Numbered from the stretch's first letter, positions 1 to 9,722 are shown. The stretch: 64,000 nucleotides of DNA from Sphingomonas sp. LY29 (GCF_035593985.1 NZ_CP141587.1:1734001-1798000), one strand, 5' to 3'. Numbers and translations: made by a program. The notes: a model not told the origin generated them from the letters alone.

Positions 1-2
1 CG

Positions 3-728
3 AACGCAAGAGACGGAGCGAATCGGCGTTTCATTTTAGTCGAAGGGGAGGATTACGCCGACAGCCTCACCGCGGAGAGGGTGCGCCGAGTAATTCGCGG
101 ATATACCTACGCGGGAACGGAGAAAGACGAGCTTTTGCGTGAGAAGCTGACCTTTACAAAGCTTCGCAATGCTGCGTCGATTATGGAGCGCATCCAAGGA
201 ATTGAGACGCTCGACGGGCCCAAATATGATCGGATTTCAAAAACCGTGAAGGATGGCTCGCTCATCGTCACAGGCGAAAGAGATATCGAGGAGCAATCCC
301 AAGGTCTGGGCGGTGAGTTTACCTACTGCACCCTTGGAGATCCTATCGACATGGACGGACTGCTTACGGGCGAAGATTTGCCCGCTGTCGATGCAATCGC
401 CGCCCTTCTTTTTCACACTGCCACGGCGCAAGCGTTTCATACTGGTGCGCTCACGCCGGCCCCAGCAATCGGAGAAGGGGTCATGCAGCTTGGCGAGGTG
501 AGCGGAAGGCACCTTTGGCTAATTTACCGTCCGGATCTGGCATGGTTGAAGTCCGCGGACGCTGCGCTAACGCTATCGCGTGCCCGGGCCATCGCTGCCA
601 CTGCGCCGGGGGACCATCTTGTATTTGCGCCAGCTAAATTCGTGTCCCGCGAAGTGTTGGCTCATGAACGGTTACTCGTTGAATACGCACCCCTTCCCTT
701 CGCGCTCTACCGCGTAGAGACGGCCTAA
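3..728 (+). CDS. mod: Type III restriction-modification DNA methyltransferase (Mod), C-terminal part
   Basis: The frame is open at the left window edge, so only the last ~241 codons are present. The first residues read NARDGANRRFILVEGEDYAD, then a run ending RVRRVIRGY. This is the conserved block that follows the methyltransferase core in type III (beta-class N6-adenine) Mod subunits and many site-specific DNA methyltransferases. The S-adenosylmethionine and catalytic motifs lie outside the window. The remaining ~190 residues are a variable C-terminal region with no motif I recognise. The restriction subunit starts 3 nt after the stop, which fits a mod-res operon. The G+C content is visibly below that of the genes beyond 3.6 kb. 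Family assignment is firm mainly because of the partner; the recognition sequence cannot be inferred. Confidence 0.85.
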   Translation, partial: NARDGANRRFILVEGEDYADSLTAERVRRVIRGYTYAGTEKDELLREKLTFTKLRNAASIMERIQGIETLDGPKYDRISKTVKDGSLIVTGERDIEEQSQGLGGEFTYCTLGDPIDMDGLLTGEDLPAVDAIAALLFHTATAQAFHTGALTPAPAIGEGVMQLGEVSGRHLWLIYRPDLAWLKSADAALTLSRARAIAATAPGDHLVFAPAKFVSREVLAHERLLVEYAPLPFALYRVETA

Positions 729-731
729 ACC

Positions 732-3377
732 GTGGCGTTCCGCGAACTCAATTATCAGACGCGTGCGCTCGATGTGCTGGACGCCTTTCTTGCCGCCCTT
801 AGCGATGAGAAAGTCAATGCTGATCAGTTAGAAGTAATCCGTGCCGCTCATCCCGGCGTTGAATTTCCCATCCCCGATTTTCCGGCGAAGGCATGGGAAC
901 GGATGAAAGACGAAGGGCGCCTTCCTCAGTCCCGAAGTCATTTCCCTTATTCGCCGAGAAAGGCGGGCAATGGCCAGCCGGTGCCCAATGCGACGCTCAA
1001 GGTGCCTACGGGGGGTGGAAAGACCTATCTTGCCTGCGCGGCAATTTCCCGCATTTTCGGCCGCTACCTTTCGACCAATACCGGCTTCGTGCTGTGGATC
1101 GTGCCCAACGAAGCGATCTACACCCAAACGCTCAAGCACTTGCGCGACCGCCAGCATCCCTATCGCCAGACGCTTGACCGTGTCGCGGCTGGCCGCGTCA
1201 TTATTATGGAAAAGGGCGACCCATTTAGTCGCGCCAATGTAGACGCCAATCTGTGCGTCATGGTGTTGATGCTGCAATCGTCTAACCGCGAAAATCAGGA
1301 ATCTTTGCGCTTATTTCGCGACCGTGGCGATGTTCACGGCTTCACGCCGAGCGAAGGGGAGCAGGCCGCGCACAAGGCGTTGCTGAATGCCGTTCCCAAC
1401 TTGTCGATTTACGACCTCGCTGGCAGCGGCCCAGCTTGGCCTATGGTCAAAGACAGCGTCGGAAATGCTTTGCGCATCATTCGGCCTGTGGTCATCATGG
1501 ATGAAGGGCATCGCGCCATCTCAGACTTGGCGTTCCGCACGCTCTATGACTTTAATCCGCTTTTCGTGCTGGAACTGAGCGCGACACCAAGGGATGTCGC
1601 GACACAAGCCGCAACGGCAGCCCGCCCCGCTTCTCCTGAACGCAAGGCTAATGTGCTGGTCGAAATCACCGGCCGCGAATTGGAACAGGAGGGCATGATT
1701 AAAATGCCCCTGAACATCGTGCCGATGGCGGACGATAGCTGGAAGGGTACCGTGCGTGCGGCGCTCGACAAGCTGAACGCGCTGGACGCTGCGGCAAAGG
1801 CATATCGCAGTGACGGCGGCTACTACATTCGACCGATCCTGTTGGTTCAGGCGGAACGTACCGGCGCCGAACAGCGTGACTCGGGCTACATTCACGCCGA
1901 TGACGTGAAAGCGTGGCTGTTGGCAGCCGGACTTGACGAAGCAGAGGTCGCACTGAAGACGGCCGAAACGAACGACCTGGACAAGCCCGAGAACCGCGAT
2001 TTGCTGTCCCCTATGTGCCGGGTCCGGGTCATTATTACGAAAGCCGCGCTTGCCGAAGGGTGGGATTGCCCCATCGCGTATGTCCTGTGTTCCTTGGCTG
2101 CTACGGGCAACGAAAGTGCGATGACGCAACTTGTGGGACGCATTTTGCGCCAGCCGAACGCGGTCCGCACCGAAGTTGACGACAGGGCGACAGGCGTGTC
2201 GCTGGACGAAGCCTATGTATTCACGCACCGAGCTGAAACGGCGGCAGTTGTTGCAGCGATCAAGAAAGGTTTGTCGAGCGACGGCCTTAGCGACCTTGTT
2301 CAGGACGTTAAGCTTTCGAACCGCGGCGCGACCAGTGTTGCGAAGCGCCAAATTCAACGGCGAGACTCATTTCGCACGACGGACATTGCGTTGCCGCAAG
2401 TGCTTTGGATTGAACCGGGGCGAGACGCGCGTTTGTTAGACGCTGAAAACGACCTATTTCCGGCGATTGATTGGGCGGCGTGCGATTTGGAGAGTTTCGC
2501 TAACGCCCTCCCCGAAGGAGCGCATGCCGCCGAAACTCAAGTGGTCCGATTGCGCACGGGCGAGGATGCGGATTTTGTTACCGAAGACGCAGTGGCAGTA
2601 GAGGAAGCCCGGTGCTTCAACGCGCCACACGCCGTGCGCATGGTCAATGATATTGTGCCCAATCCCTACGTAGCGCGGGCACTGGTTCAACAGGTATTGG
2701 ACCGGCTCACCGGCCGCGGCTTTGCATCTGACATGATAGGGCGCATGTCCGGGTTTATCATTGATGAGCTGCGCAAGGTGCTCAGCCGTTGGCGCGAAGA
2801 ACAGGCGGCAGCGGTGTTCCGTGAACGGCTCAACAACGGTCAAATTGAATTCCGGGTACGAGGCGACGGGGGCGACTGGACGGCCCCGGATCATATTTGG
2901 ACAGCAGCAGCTGAAGCTGCACCACAGGTGTTGAGCGGCACTGGCGGTGCATTGGGGCGTAGCCTATTCCTGCCCGTCTATGCCAGCGACCTGAACGATG
3001 ATGAAAAGCAGGTTGCCGTCTATCTTGATGCGCAAGCCGTCATCAAATGGTGGCACCGTAACGGCACGGATCGAGGCAGTTATGCGCTTCGCGGCTGGCG
3101 GCGCGGTAATGTCTATCCCGATTTCATTTTCGCTGCTTTGCGGGATGAGTCGGGAGAGCGGATTGTCGCGGTCGAATCCAAGGGCGATCAGTTGGCTGGC
3201 AATCTCGATACAGAATACAAACGCGAACTGCTTGAGATGCTTTCCAAAAAGTTCGGTAAAGCCGCCGCTGCCAAGGCGGGCGAACTTCCAATGGGCGCGA
3301 AGAATGTGGAATATGAGGCAGCCGTAGTCCTTTTCAGCGATTGGAAGGCGAAGCTTCCTGCGTTGATAACCGGATAG
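732..3377 (+). CDS. res: Type III restriction enzyme, Res subunit (DEAD/DEAH helicase-nuclease)
   Basis: 881 residues, GTG start 3 nt after mod. Superfamily 2 helicase motifs appear in order: Walker A PTGGGKT (about residues 92-98), a DEGH box in IMDEGHR (about 254-260), LSATP motif III (about 281), and motif VI QLVGRILRQP (about 466-475). Near the C-terminus YPDFIF (about 795) and VAVESKG (about 813-819) form a PD-(D/E)xK nuclease site with D, E and K all present. Res uses ATP to translocate after Mod recognises its site and cleaves DNA when two unmethylated sites are engaged. All catalytic motifs are intact, so the system looks functional if Mod is complete upstream. Lower G+C and the adjacent tRNA-like end suggest acquisition by transfer. 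Confidence 0.93.
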   Translation: MAFRELNYQTRALDVLDAFLAALSDEKVNADQLEVIRAAHPGVEFPIPDFPAKAWERMKDEGRLPQSRSHFPYSPRKAGNGQPVPNATLKVPTGGGKTYLACAAISRIFGRYLSTNTGFVLWIVPNEAIYTQTLKHLRDRQHPYRQTLDRVAAGRVIIMEKGDPFSRANVDANLCVMVLMLQSSNRENQESLRLFRDRGDVHGFTPSEGEQAAHKALLNAVPNLSIYDLAGSGPAWPMVKDSVGNALRIIRPVVIMDEGHRAISDLAFRTLYDFNPLFVLELSATPRDVATQAATAARPASPERKANVLVEITGRELEQEGMIKMPLNIVPMADDSWKGTVRAALDKLNALDAAAKAYRSDGGYYIRPILLVQAERTGAEQRDSGYIHADDVKAWLLAAGLDEAEVALKTAETNDLDKPENRDLLSPMCRVRVIITKAALAEGWDCPIAYVLCSLAATGNESAMTQLVGRILRQPNAVRTEVDDRATGVSLDEAYVFTHRAETAAVVAAIKKGLSSDGLSDLVQDVKLSNRGATSVAKRQIQRRDSFRTTDIALPQVLWIEPGRDARLLDAENDLFPAIDWAACDLESFANALPEGAHAAETQVVRLRTGEDADFVTEDAVAVEEARCFNAPHAVRMVNDIVPNPYVARALVQQVLDRLTGRGFASDMIGRMSGFIIDELRKVLSRWREEQAAAVFRERLNNGQIEFRVRGDGGDWTAPDHIWTAAAEAAPQVLSGTGGALGRSLFLPVYASDLNDDEKQVAVYLDAQAVIKWWHRNGTDRGSYALRGWRRGNVYPDFIFAALRDESGERIVAVESKGDQLAGNLDTEYKRELLEMLSKKFGKAAAAKAGELPMGAKNVEYEAAVVLFSDWKAKLPALITG

Positions 3378-3476
3378 AAGGAGTGGGTCCGAGCGGGCCC
3401 AAGCGCTCTGCGGAAAGCCGCTTTTAGGGACTTCGTTAGGGTTGGACCTGCTTTGGGCGCCCCCTACGGAGGCGAA

Positions 3477-3500
3477 GTTCGAATCCCTCCCGCTCCGCCA
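3477..3500 (+). other. tRNA-Ser-like 3' end, candidate attachment-site remnant
   Basis: This 24-nt stretch has the order of a tRNA 3' end: T-loop TTCGAAT (3478-3484), T-stem 3' strand, acceptor 3' strand CCGCTCC (3490-3496), discriminator G and CCA (3498-3500). The bases just upstream do not pair with the T-stem strand, so this is not an intact tRNA. A 7-nt GGAGTGG at 3380-3386 could pair with the acceptor strand, but the 121-nt span is too long and shows no convincing D or anticodon arm. An island att site or a degenerate tRNA-Ser would both explain it. It sits exactly at the border between the type III R-M genes and G+C-rich core genes. Confidence 0.5.
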
Positions 3501-3638
3501 GTTTCCATCGTCGCGGTACGGCCAGACTCAGGACGCGTGCGCGGACGGATTTTTGTTGCCGTAGGTCTGTGACGAAGGCACTGGAAATAGGGGTTATTCA
3601 GCGATACTCGTGACTTGCTTGGGAGTGGGGGTGTTGTT

Positions 3639-6314
3639 GTGGCGAATGACTTTGACGCGTTGCGGTATTTGGCGGGATATCCGGACCTGATCGCCGCATT
3701 CGGGACCGACGAAGTCGCTGCCCGCAATCATTATGAGATGTTCGGGCGTGCCGAAGGGCGGGATCCCTTCCGGTTCGATCCGATTGCCTATTCCGCGGCG
3801 AATGGCGACTTGCTCCGTGCCTTCGGGACCGATGCGCGCGCCTTGTCGCTTCACTATCTTCAGTTCGGTTTTGCAGAAGGCCGAACGACGACGTTCGGCG
3901 CTTATCAATATGCCGCCAGCTACGGCGATTTGCGGATCGCGATGGGCTCCGATGTCCAGGCCCTGACGCAGCATTATGTCCGATCGGGTTTCGCCGAAGG
4001 CCGGACGCTCAGCTTCGATTCGCTGCGATATGCGGCGAGTCATCCGGATGTCTACCGGGCGCTCGGTTCGAATCCGGAGGCCCTTGCCCGTCATTATGTA
4101 GAGGTTGGCGCGGCGCAAGGCCGGACGATGACCTTCGATGCGCTTTCCTACGTCGCGAGCCATGCCGATCTGTTGCGCGCGTTCGGAACCGACGTGGTCG
4201 CGAGTACGCGGCATTACCTTGATCAAGGAATCGCCGAGGGTCGCGCAATCACCTTCGACCCGATCGTCTATGCCGCGACCTATCCCGATCTGATTCGAGC
4301 CTATGGCGCCGATCGGCAAGCGCTCGCGAAGCATTTCGTCGAATATGGCTTTTCTGAAGGACGATCGGCGTCGTTCGATGCCGTCGCCTATGCCGCGGCA
4401 AATCCCGACGTCGATGCGGCCACAGGCGGAAATCCTGCGGCGCTGGCGCTGCATTACGTTCAGCACGGTTTGGCTGAAGGACGCTTTTTCGCGACGTTGA
4501 TCGGCACGTCGGGCGACGACCAGTTGAGAGGTGCGGCGGGCAACGATGTCATTGCTGGCCGGGGCGGCAATGATCTGTTCGTCGCGACGGCTGGCAACGA
4601 TCGCTACCTTGGCGGTGACGGGATCGACACCCTCGACACGTCGGAATTGGCAGGACCCGTGACGATCACCCGGACGGTTATCGGCGGTCGGCTTCAGGTC
4701 GGCGACAAGGTCGATAGCTTCGAATCGGTGGAGCGATTCTTCCTGGGCAGCGGAAACGATTTCGTCGATCTGGATGGCGGCCGCGACACGGTCTACGGTG
4801 GGGCTGGGTCAGATCAGATTTTCGGGCGCGGGGGCGGCGACGATCTTCATGGCGGTGCCGGCGACGACGTGGTCAGCGCTTTCACCTTTGAACCTGCCGA
4901 CGCCAGCGCGATCGATCGTCTCTACGGCGACGAGGGCTCCGACATCCTGATCCTGGGGGATCGGGGCGGCGAGGCATTTGGCGGAGCGGACGGCGATCAA
5001 TTCATTATCCGCGACATGGTCGGAGATGCTCGAGCGATCCTGAACGGCGGCTCCGGGCAGGACACGGTGTCCAGCAGCTTCGCCGGGGACGTGGTCGTCG
5101 CCTCGGACGGAAACACGTATCTGCTCGACCGTGCGACGGGGGCGATCAAGGCGTCGCTGACGAGCATCGAATATTTGTCGGTTCTCCCGATGACGACGTT
5201 CGGGCTGATCCCCGGTACGGTCAACGTGATCGGACAGGGCGGAAGCGCATTCTCCTATTTTGCTTCGGGAAGCCACAACCTTCGTGGGGAGTTTAAAACC
5301 ACTAGCGACGGCTATGCCGGCTTCCAGCTGGGTAGCGGGCATCAGGAAATCTCCGCCACCTTTACCGGCGGCGGCCGTCTCTTCTTCAGCATGACGAAAA
5401 GCACCGTCAATGCGACGATCCTGGGCGACGCCGACGTCGAGTTCGATATCAACACGTCGACCGGCCCCGCGTTCGTCAGACTTGGAGACGGCGACGACCG
5501 CTTCGTGGTTCGGAGCGGCACCAACACGCTCGACGGAGGTGGCGGGAACGACACGCTGTGGCTTCTGAGTGAAACGGCCGTGTCAATCGATCTCGTTCGT
5601 GGCGAGGCGCGAAGCAACGACGGGATCGCCGTGACTTTCCAGCGCATCGAAAACGCGATCGGCGGCGAAGCGAACGATATCATCATCGGCAATGACGAAG
5701 CCAACGTCTTGCGCGGATATAACGGTGACGACCGGATTTATGGCGGCGGCACCGGTACCGACGGACGTTTCGACATCCTGATGGGCGGGCCGGGGAATGA
5801 CATCCTGGTCGGCGGTGCAGGCTACGACAGCTTGCGCGGGGATGCGGGCGACGACCTTTTGGTCGATCGGGCCAACGGCAGTCTGTCCGGACATGAAGGC
5901 AATGATGTTCTCGTCGCGCTTCTGGACGATCCTGTCGCGGCCGCGTCGAACCTGCTGTTCGTGAACTTGGGCGCCGGCGCGGATACGTTGGTCATCTCCG
6001 CCGCGGTCGGCACCTTTGCCAACATTCGCGTGAGCGATTTCAACTTGGCCGAAGGTGACCGCCTCGACCTGTCCAACCTGCGCGACCTCAATGGCCAAGT
6101 CCTCGATTTTGCGGACGTCATGGGCGCGATGACCAGCACGGCGGAAGGCCTGCAGCTCGACCTGTCGCAATTCCGAAACGTCGGCGGCGCGTCGCTTTCT
6201 GGACAAGTGGTGTTCACCTCCCTGTCGCAGCCGAGCGACGTCGGCGTCGGAATGTTCGTGTTCGAGAACGGGATCGATTGGCGTTCGCCCCTGCCGACGG
6301 ACTGGCTGCTGTAG
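3639..6314 (+). CDS. RTX-type calcium-binding protein with seven 40-residue N-terminal repeats
   Basis: 891 residues from the GTG at 3639, chosen over the TTG at 3615 because a purine-rich GGGAGTGGGGG lies just upstream and the first repeat begins at residue 5. The N-terminal ~280 residues are seven repeats with consensus FD-x-x-x-YAAS-x-x-DL-x-x-AFG-x-D-x-x-A-x-x-HY-x-x-x-G-x-AEGR. The rest holds haemolysin-type nonapeptides (GG-x-G-x-D-x-x-x) around residues 290-330, 390-420 and 675-765, expected to bind calcium outside the cell. There is no N-terminal signal peptide, and the C-terminal ~120 residues are glycine-poor, as expected for type I secretion. No protease or lipase catalytic motif was found and no type I exporter lies nearby. 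Likely a surface or secreted adhesin or matrix protein. Confidence 0.8.
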   Translation: MANDFDALRYLAGYPDLIAAFGTDEVAARNHYEMFGRAEGRDPFRFDPIAYSAANGDLLRAFGTDARALSLHYLQFGFAEGRTTTFGAYQYAASYGDLRIAMGSDVQALTQHYVRSGFAEGRTLSFDSLRYAASHPDVYRALGSNPEALARHYVEVGAAQGRTMTFDALSYVASHADLLRAFGTDVVASTRHYLDQGIAEGRAITFDPIVYAATYPDLIRAYGADRQALAKHFVEYGFSEGRSASFDAVAYAAANPDVDAATGGNPAALALHYVQHGLAEGRFFATLIGTSGDDQLRGAAGNDVIAGRGGNDLFVATAGNDRYLGGDGIDTLDTSELAGPVTITRTVIGGRLQVGDKVDSFESVERFFLGSGNDFVDLDGGRDTVYGGAGSDQIFGRGGGDDLHGGAGDDVVSAFTFEPADASAIDRLYGDEGSDILILGDRGGEAFGGADGDQFIIRDMVGDARAILNGGSGQDTVSSSFAGDVVVASDGNTYLLDRATGAIKASLTSIEYLSVLPMTTFGLIPGTVNVIGQGGSAFSYFASGSHNLRGEFKTTSDGYAGFQLGSGHQEISATFTGGGRLFFSMTKSTVNATILGDADVEFDINTSTGPAFVRLGDGDDRFVVRSGTNTLDGGGGNDTLWLLSETAVSIDLVRGEARSNDGIAVTFQRIENAIGGEANDIIIGNDEANVLRGYNGDDRIYGGGTGTDGRFDILMGGPGNDILVGGAGYDSLRGDAGDDLLVDRANGSLSGHEGNDVLVALLDDPVAAASNLLFVNLGAGADTLVISAAVGTFANIRVSDFNLAEGDRLDLSNLRDLNGQVLDFADVMGAMTSTAEGLQLDLSQFRNVGGASLSGQVVFTSLSQPSDVGVGMFVFENGIDWRSPLPTDWLL
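3651..4493 (+). repeat. Seven tandem ~120-bp coding repeats in the RTX gene
   Basis: Each unit encodes ~40 residues (the first 41) starting with FD or FG and ending EGR plus three residues. The invariant core is Y, A or S, D-L/V, G-x-D/N, HY/HF and EGR. DNA identity between units is only moderate, with frequent silent differences, so the array is not a recent expansion. Related repeats occur at the N-terminus of other alphaproteobacterial RTX-like proteins; their function is unknown to me. Confidence 0.85.
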
Positions 6315-6419
6315 CCTGATCGGTCGTCCACCCAATCCCGATCCGATCGCCTTGCGCCGCCGCTAGCGGGGCGGGCTAAGTCGCGCTACTATTTGGCGGA
6401 ATGGCGAAAGTAGTGACGG

Positions 6420-8432
6420 ATGAGCGATGGCGTACGGACGAGCGGAGCGAGTGAAGACCTGAACTTCCTGGCCGGCGGTGGGGAAGCCGGGGCGCTGATC
6501 CGGGCGATGGACTGGTCGGCGACGCCGCTGGGGCCGCCGCAATCCTGGCCGCAGCCGCTCAAAACGCTGGTCGGCGTAATGCTGTCGGCGGACCAGCCGA
6601 TGTTCGTCGGCTGGGGCCCGGACCATCGCCTGCTCTACAACGACCGCTACGCGCCAATGCTCGCCGACCGCCACCCTGCCGCGCTGGGCCAGGCGTTTCT
6701 CGACGTGTGGCATGAAGTGCGGGAGGATCTCACCCCGTTGATCGAACAGGTGCGCGCGGGAGAGCCGGTGCACATGAACGACTTGCGGCTGTCGCTCGAC
6801 CGGCCCGGTCGCCCGAAGGAGGCGCACTTCGCCTTTTCCTACACGCCGGTGCGCGACGAAAGTGGCGCGATTGCAGGCCTGTTCTGTCCCTGTACCGAAA
6901 CCACCGAGCAGATCCTGGCCGAGCGCACGCGGCGCGAAGCCGAGGCGTCGGAGCGAAACCGGCTTTGGACCCTGTCCGAAGACATGCTCGCGCGTGCCAA
7001 TTTCGAAGGGCACATGTCTGCGGTCAATCCTGCGTGGACGGCGGTTCTGGGCTGGTCGGAAGACCATCTTCTGGCCACGCCCTATTCGGATTTCATGCAT
7101 CCCGAGGATATGGCCGTGACACTGGCCGCGATCGAGGAGATGGGCCGGACCCAGCAGCCGACGCGGTTCCAGAACCGGATTGCGACCGCCGATGGCCGCT
7201 GGACCCCGATCGGCTGGACGGTGTCGCCCGAACCCGGCGGCGCCAACTTCATCGCGGTCGGCCGCGACCTGTCGGACGATCGCGCGCGCGAGGCCGAATT
7301 GCTTCAGACTCAGGAAGCGCTTCGCCAGTCGCAGAAGCTGGAATCGATGGGCCAGCTGACCGGCGGGGTGGCGCATGATTTTAACAATCTGCTGACCCCG
7401 ATCATCGGCTCGCTCGACATGCTGCTTCGCCGCGGGCTCGGCAGCGAGCGCGAGCGGCGCCTGATCGACGGCGCGCTTCAGTCGGCCGAACGCGCCAAGA
7501 CGCTCGTCCAGCGACTGCTGGCTTTCGCGAGGCGCCAGCCGCTGCAGCCGACTGCGGTCGACCTCCGGTCGCTGGTTGATGGAATGACCGGGCTGATCGG
7601 CAGCACGTTGGGTCCGACGATCGACGTTCGGATCGGCATTGCCGACAATCTTCCGCCCGCGCGCGCCGATCCCAACCAGCTCGAAATGGCGATCCTTAAT
7701 CTTGGCGTGAACGCGCGCGATGCAATGCCGGGCGGTGGCGAACTGTCGATCTCGGCGGTGCGCGAAACGGTCAATGCCGACCATGGCGATGGGCTTGCGC
7801 CGGGCGCCTATGTCCGGCTGTCGGTCGGCGACAATGGCATGGGCATGGACGAGGAGACACGGCGGCGCGCGATCGAGCCTTTCTTCTCGACCAAGGGGAT
7901 CGGCAAGGGAACGGGGCTTGGCCTGTCGATGGCGCATGGCCTCGCCGCGCAGCTTGGCGGCGCGCTGACTATCCGGAGTGTGCCGGGCGAGGGGACGACC
8001 GTCGACCTGTGGCTTCCCGTCAGTGGCAGCCAAGTCGACAGCGAAGGCGTGCCGATTGCGGCGATGTCGGTCGCGAATGCACGCGGAACCGCGTTGCTGG
8101 TCGATGACGAGGAACTGGTCCGGATGAGCACCGCCGACATGCTTGCCGACCTTGGCTACGAGGTCGTCGAAGCCGGCTCAGCCGAGGAGGCGCTGAAGCT
8201 GGTCGAGGCGGGAGCCACGCCCGATATCCTGGTCACCGACCATCTCATGCCGGGGATGAGCGGCGAGGAGCTGGCGCGGCGGATGCGCGCGCAGCGGCCC
8301 GCGTTCCCGGTCCTGATCGTGTCGGGTTACGCCGAGGCCGAAGGCATCGCCGCCGACCTGCCGCGCCTGACCAAGCCGTTCCGAAATGCCGAACTCGCCG
8401 AGCGGCTGGCGAGCGTTCACCCGCCTGCCTGA
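6420..8432 (+). CDS. Soluble hybrid sensor histidine kinase/response regulator
   Basis: 670 residues with no transmembrane segment, so probably cytoplasmic. Two PAS-like sensory regions occupy about residues 30-165 and 185-290. They are followed by a HisKA helix with the phospho-acceptor His in HDFNNLL (about 319), an N box NLGVNARDAMPGGG (about 427-440) and a G box KGTGLGLSMAHGL (about 496-508) of the HATPase_c domain. The C-terminal receiver has acidic residues in LLVDDEE (about 559), the phospho-acceptor Asp in LVTDHLMPG (about 607) and the conserved Lys in LTKPF (about 651). The fused receiver implies an internal phosphorelay. No separate regulator or phosphotransferase gene is adjacent, so the output is unknown. 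It is convergent with the GH130 gene. Confidence 0.9.
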   Translation: MSDGVRTSGASEDLNFLAGGGEAGALIRAMDWSATPLGPPQSWPQPLKTLVGVMLSADQPMFVGWGPDHRLLYNDRYAPMLADRHPAALGQAFLDVWHEVREDLTPLIEQVRAGEPVHMNDLRLSLDRPGRPKEAHFAFSYTPVRDESGAIAGLFCPCTETTEQILAERTRREAEASERNRLWTLSEDMLARANFEGHMSAVNPAWTAVLGWSEDHLLATPYSDFMHPEDMAVTLAAIEEMGRTQQPTRFQNRIATADGRWTPIGWTVSPEPGGANFIAVGRDLSDDRAREAELLQTQEALRQSQKLESMGQLTGGVAHDFNNLLTPIIGSLDMLLRRGLGSERERRLIDGALQSAERAKTLVQRLLAFARRQPLQPTAVDLRSLVDGMTGLIGSTLGPTIDVRIGIADNLPPARADPNQLEMAILNLGVNARDAMPGGGELSISAVRETVNADHGDGLAPGAYVRLSVGDNGMGMDEETRRRAIEPFFSTKGIGKGTGLGLSMAHGLAAQLGGALTIRSVPGEGTTVDLWLPVSGSQVDSEGVPIAAMSVANARGTALLVDDEELVRMSTADMLADLGYEVVEAGSAEEALKLVEAGATPDILVTDHLMPGMSGEELARRMRAQRPAFPVLIVSGYAEAEGIAADLPRLTKPFRNAELAERLASVHPPA

Positions 8433-8438
8433 CTAGCG

Positions 8439-9722
8439 TCACACCATCGCGTTGACGAGGTTCTTCAGCGGCAAGAAGGCAAAGCCGACCGAGCTGTCCG
8501 AGATGCCGTAAGGCATGAACAGCTGGTCGCCGACCCGCATCGCGCCGCAGGTATAGACCACGTTGGGGACATAGCCGTTGCGGTCCTCATTCTCCGCCTC
8601 GATAATCGGATTCGCGGTGCGGCCGAGAATCTTCGACGGATCGTCGCGGTCGAGCAGAACGGCGCCGATCGAATATTTGCGCATCGCGCCGACGCCGTGG
8701 GTCAGCAACAGCCAACCCTCGTCGATCTCGATCGGCGGGCCGCAATTGCCGATCTGGATGAACTCCCACGGATATTTCGGGGTCATCAACGGGACGCCTT
8801 CGTCCCAGCGGGTCAGGTCGTCGGATTCGAGCAGGAAGAGGTTCTGCCCGTCCTGGCGCCCGATCATCCGGTAGGTCCCGCCGATCTTGCGGGGGAAGAG
8901 CGCCATGCCCTTATTACGCGCGGCGGAGCCCGACATTGGGACCATCTCGATCGAGCGGAAGTCGGCGGTGCGCATCAGCTCCGAGCGAATGTCGCGCCCC
9001 GAATAAGCGGTGTAGGTGCCGAGATATTCCTGGCGACCATCGTCGTGCGTGAAATGGGTGAGGCGAAGATCCTCGAGGCCATTGGATTGCGCCGGGGTGA
9101 CCGGGAAGATCACCGTCCCCGAGATGTTGCTGTCCTCCTGCCGGAAGACGGTGATCGGGCCATCGTTGTAAATGCCGTCGAGGTCCGGCGCGTCGGCCGC
9201 GGTGGCGAAGGGCGGCTGGGGCGCGAGTTCGAAGCTGCTGTCGGCCGACACCAGGCCTTCGCGAAACGCAATCGAGCTGATGTGCCCTTCGCCGACCGCG
9301 CGAAGCGACATCAATACGCGGATGGTGTGGCGGTCGAGTCCGGTCTGGTCGGGATGGGGGACGATGCTGGGGTTCATCAGCGCCGCCGCGGCATAGCTGT
9401 ATTCGTGACAGAAATAGGCGCCGATCAGCTGCTGCCTTTTGTCGCCGACGCCTTCGAGCGAGAGGTCGAGCAGGGCGCAAATCTGCCGGAAGCGCTTCAG
9501 GAAGACCTTACGGGTCTGCCAGTGGCGCTGCTCGAAATCGCGCATGACGTCCTGAAGCTGGCGACCGATCGAACGGTCATCGAGCGCCAGCACCGAATCC
9601 ACCAACCGCCGGGCGCGGTTGGACTGACCGTCGCTACCCTGCCACGCCAGATGGAACGGGCGCACGACGACCCGCGAAGGGTCCGCCGTCAAACGGAGCG
9701 GATGGAGACAGGACTGAATCAT
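8439..9722 (-). CDS. GH130-family glycoside phosphorylase/hydrolase
   Basis: 427 residues from the ATG at 9722; upstream in-frame codons are TTG only and lie inside the preceding gene. The N-terminal pattern DPSRVVVRPF, a central DLDGIYNDGPITVF, FTHDDGRQEYLGTYTAYSGR, and GNCGPPIEIDEGWLLLTHGV are typical of GH130 five-bladed propellers. These act on mannosides (for example beta-1,2- or beta-1,4-mannobiose phosphorylases or hydrolases). The start overlaps the end of the upstream glycosyltransferase gene by 89 nt, implying translational coupling. There is no signal peptide, so it is cytoplasmic. The exact linkage and whether phosphate is used cannot be read from motifs alone. Confidence 0.85.
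   Translation of the reverse strand: MIQSCLHPLRLTADPSRVVVRPFHLAWQGSDGQSNRARRLVDSVLALDDRSIGRQLQDVMRDFEQRHWQTRKVFLKRFRQICALLDLSLEGVGDKRQQLIGAYFCHEYSYAAAALMNPSIVPHPDQTGLDRHTIRVLMSLRAVGEGHISSIAFREGLVSADSSFELAPQPPFATAADAPDLDGIYNDGPITVFRQEDSNISGTVIFPVTPAQSNGLEDLRLTHFTHDDGRQEYLGTYTAYSGRDIRSELMRTADFRSIEMVPMSGSAARNKGMALFPRKIGGTYRMIGRQDGQNLFLLESDDLTRWDEGVPLMTPKYPWEFIQIGNCGPPIEIDEGWLLLTHGVGAMRKYSIGAVLLDRDDPSKILGRTANPIIEAENEDRNGYVPNVVYTCGAMRVGDQLFMPYGISDSSVGFAFLPLKNLVNAMV

Noticed and set aside
3380..3500. Complete tRNA-Ser or tRNA-Sec gene
   Set aside because: The acceptor strands can pair, but the span is 121 nt, the T-stem is broken and no standard anticodon arm with U33 is found. Only the 3' end is kept as a candidate att remnant.
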